Source of the DNA: an uncultured Dehalococcoidia bacterium
Lineage (GTDB): Bacteria; Chloroflexota; Dehalococcoidia; Lucifugimonadales; GCA-2712585
Assembly (NCBI GenBank): GCA_913052045.1
Contig: CAJXDJ010000070.1
Coordinates: 1-5,739, forward strand
Reading direction: 5' to 3'
DNA length: 5,739 bases
In this document: positions 5,038-5,739 of the stretch, one piece after another
Numbering within the stretch: position 1 is the stretch's first letter
Layout of the letters: the number at the start of each line of letters is the position of its first letter
Position numbers and translations under genes: made by a program
The notes under the pieces: generated by a model
The model's input: the letters and a program-made list of their open reading frames with translations, nothing else
Databases searched by the model: none
What the model was told of the DNA's origin: nothing

Positions 5038-5739
5038 GTGACTATAAGGAAAGCCGTCATTCCTTGCGCGGGCCTGGGTACCCGCTTTCTTCCGTTCACC
5101 AAAGTAATGCCGAAGGAACTCGTACCATTACTTGATAAACCGTTGATTCATTACGCAATAGATGAAGCTATAGCCTCTGATATAGAGGAAATAGTTCTGG
5201 TTACATCTCCTGAAAAAGAGGCACTCCGAAGATATTTTGGGGAAGTACCTAAGAAAGGATTAAAGGGAGAGTCGGTTGGCTATCTTGATTTGGGTTCCGC
5301 TGGAGAATACTCTTCTTGGAGTGGGACTATCTCATTTGTTGAACAGCAGAAACCAAATGGGTTAGGCCACGCCGTGTTAATGGCTGAGGAAGCAATAGGA
5401 CAGGAGCCATTTGCAGTCTTGCTCCCAGATGATCTTATCCTGTCTACTAGCCCTACGTTGAAAGTTATGTCTGAGTTGTTCGAGGTCTATAAATCTGGTT
5501 TGATTGCTGTTGAAAAGGTATCTTGGGAAAAGGTTGGAAATTATGGAATTATAGATCCGGAGCGAGTGGACGAAAAAGTATATAGAGTAAATGCCGTAGT
5601 CGAGAAACCCGTAGAAACCCAAGCTCCGTCTGATTTGGCTATAGTTGGTCGATATATCATGCCTCCAGAGATATTCCGGTTTCTAGAAAAAACGAGGCCT
5701 GGTGCAAAAGGGGAGATACAACTAACCGATGGTATTGGT
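5038..5739 (+). CDS. galU: UTP-glucose-1-phosphate uridylyltransferase, N-terminal part (cut by the right window edge)
   Basis: It makes UDP-glucose from UTP and glucose-1-phosphate in the cytosol, for envelope polysaccharides and glycolipids. From the GTG at 5038 there are 234 codons without a stop, against a usual length of about 290-300, so some 60 residues are missing. Residues 4-19 read R-K-A-V-I-P-C-A-G-L-G-T-R-F-L-P, the nucleotide-binding signature. It is followed by M-P-K-E-L-V-P-L-L-D-K-P at 24-35 with its catalytic lysine. Later blocks are G-L-G-H-A-V, E-P-F-A-V-L-L-P-D-D (metal-binding aspartate), V-E-K-P, A-P-S-D-L-A-I-V-G-R-Y and G-E-I-Q-L-T-D near the edge. All match GalU rather than RmlA or GlmU. 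The segment between the Y-F-G-E-V-P and the F-V-E-Q-Q blocks is Gly/Ser-rich and unlike the charged helix I expect there. The gene is divergent from the SRP RNA, sharing a 99-nt gap. Confidence 0.93.
   Translation, partial: MTIRKAVIPCAGLGTRFLPFTKVMPKELVPLLDKPLIHYAIDEAIASDIEEIVLVTSPEKEALRRYFGEVPKKGLKGESVGYLDLGSAGEYSSWSGTISFVEQQKPNGLGHAVLMAEEAIGQEPFAVLLPDDLILSTSPTLKVMSELFEVYKSGLIAVEKVSWEKVGNYGIIDPERVDEKVYRVNAVVEKPVETQAPSDLAIVGRYIMPPEIFRFLEKTRPGAKGEIQLTDGIG

Noticed and set aside
4673..5135. Plus-strand frames of 108 and 63 codons across the SRP RNA and galU start
   Set aside because: They are antisense to the SRP RNA or out of frame with galU, and show no recognisable domains or ribosome binding sites.
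5377..5622. Minus-strand 81-codon frame
   Set aside because: It lies entirely antisense within galU, whose motifs are continuous across it. Its aromatic-rich composition is typical of a shadow frame.

Overview
The window looks like ordinary chromosomal DNA from a free-living bacterium of moderate, AT-leaning base composition. The gene set (GalU, RsmA, IspE, Lgt and the DUF1800 family) and a long, Bacillus-type SRP RNA with an Alu domain argue against a typical proteobacterium. A Chloroflexota-like lineage (for example a Dehalococcoidia/SAR202-type bacterium) is my best guess, inferred from protein flavour and the rsmA-ispE order. It is not proven by anything in the window.

Layout. Everything from the left edge to about 4940 is on the minus strand; the right end is on the plus strand. 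Reading in the direction of minus-strand transcription, a good promoter at about 4944-4972 drives a 273-nt large SRP RNA (4938 to 4666). It is followed after only 24 nt by rsmA (16S rRNA dimethyladenosine transferase), which overlaps ispE (isoprenoid precursor kinase). After 80 nt comes lgt (lipoprotein diacylglyceryl transferase). A 281-nt gap with a promoter and a perfect inverted-repeat operator candidate leads to an MFS exporter-like gene. After a 107-nt gap comes the N-terminal 130 codons of a DUF1800-family protein that runs off the left edge. Divergent from the SRP RNA, the N-terminal 234 codons of a GalU-type UTP-glucose-1-phosphate uridylyltransferase run off the right edge.

How the genes relate. 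SRP RNA (membrane targeting), RsmA (ribosome maturation), IspE (isoprenoids for undecaprenyl carriers and quinones) and Lgt (lipoprotein lipidation) are housekeeping functions that look co-transcribed or closely clustered. GalU supplies UDP-glucose for envelope glycans. The MFS gene is a separately controlled accessory gene, and the DUF1800 gene has its own promoter candidate.

I see no CRISPR array, tRNA, insertion sequence or phage gene, and no clear undescribed system. The points most worth a second look are the SRP RNA fused in layout to rsmA, the palindrome inside the MFS promoter, and an Lgt that differs at several positions reported as essential in the E. coli enzyme.
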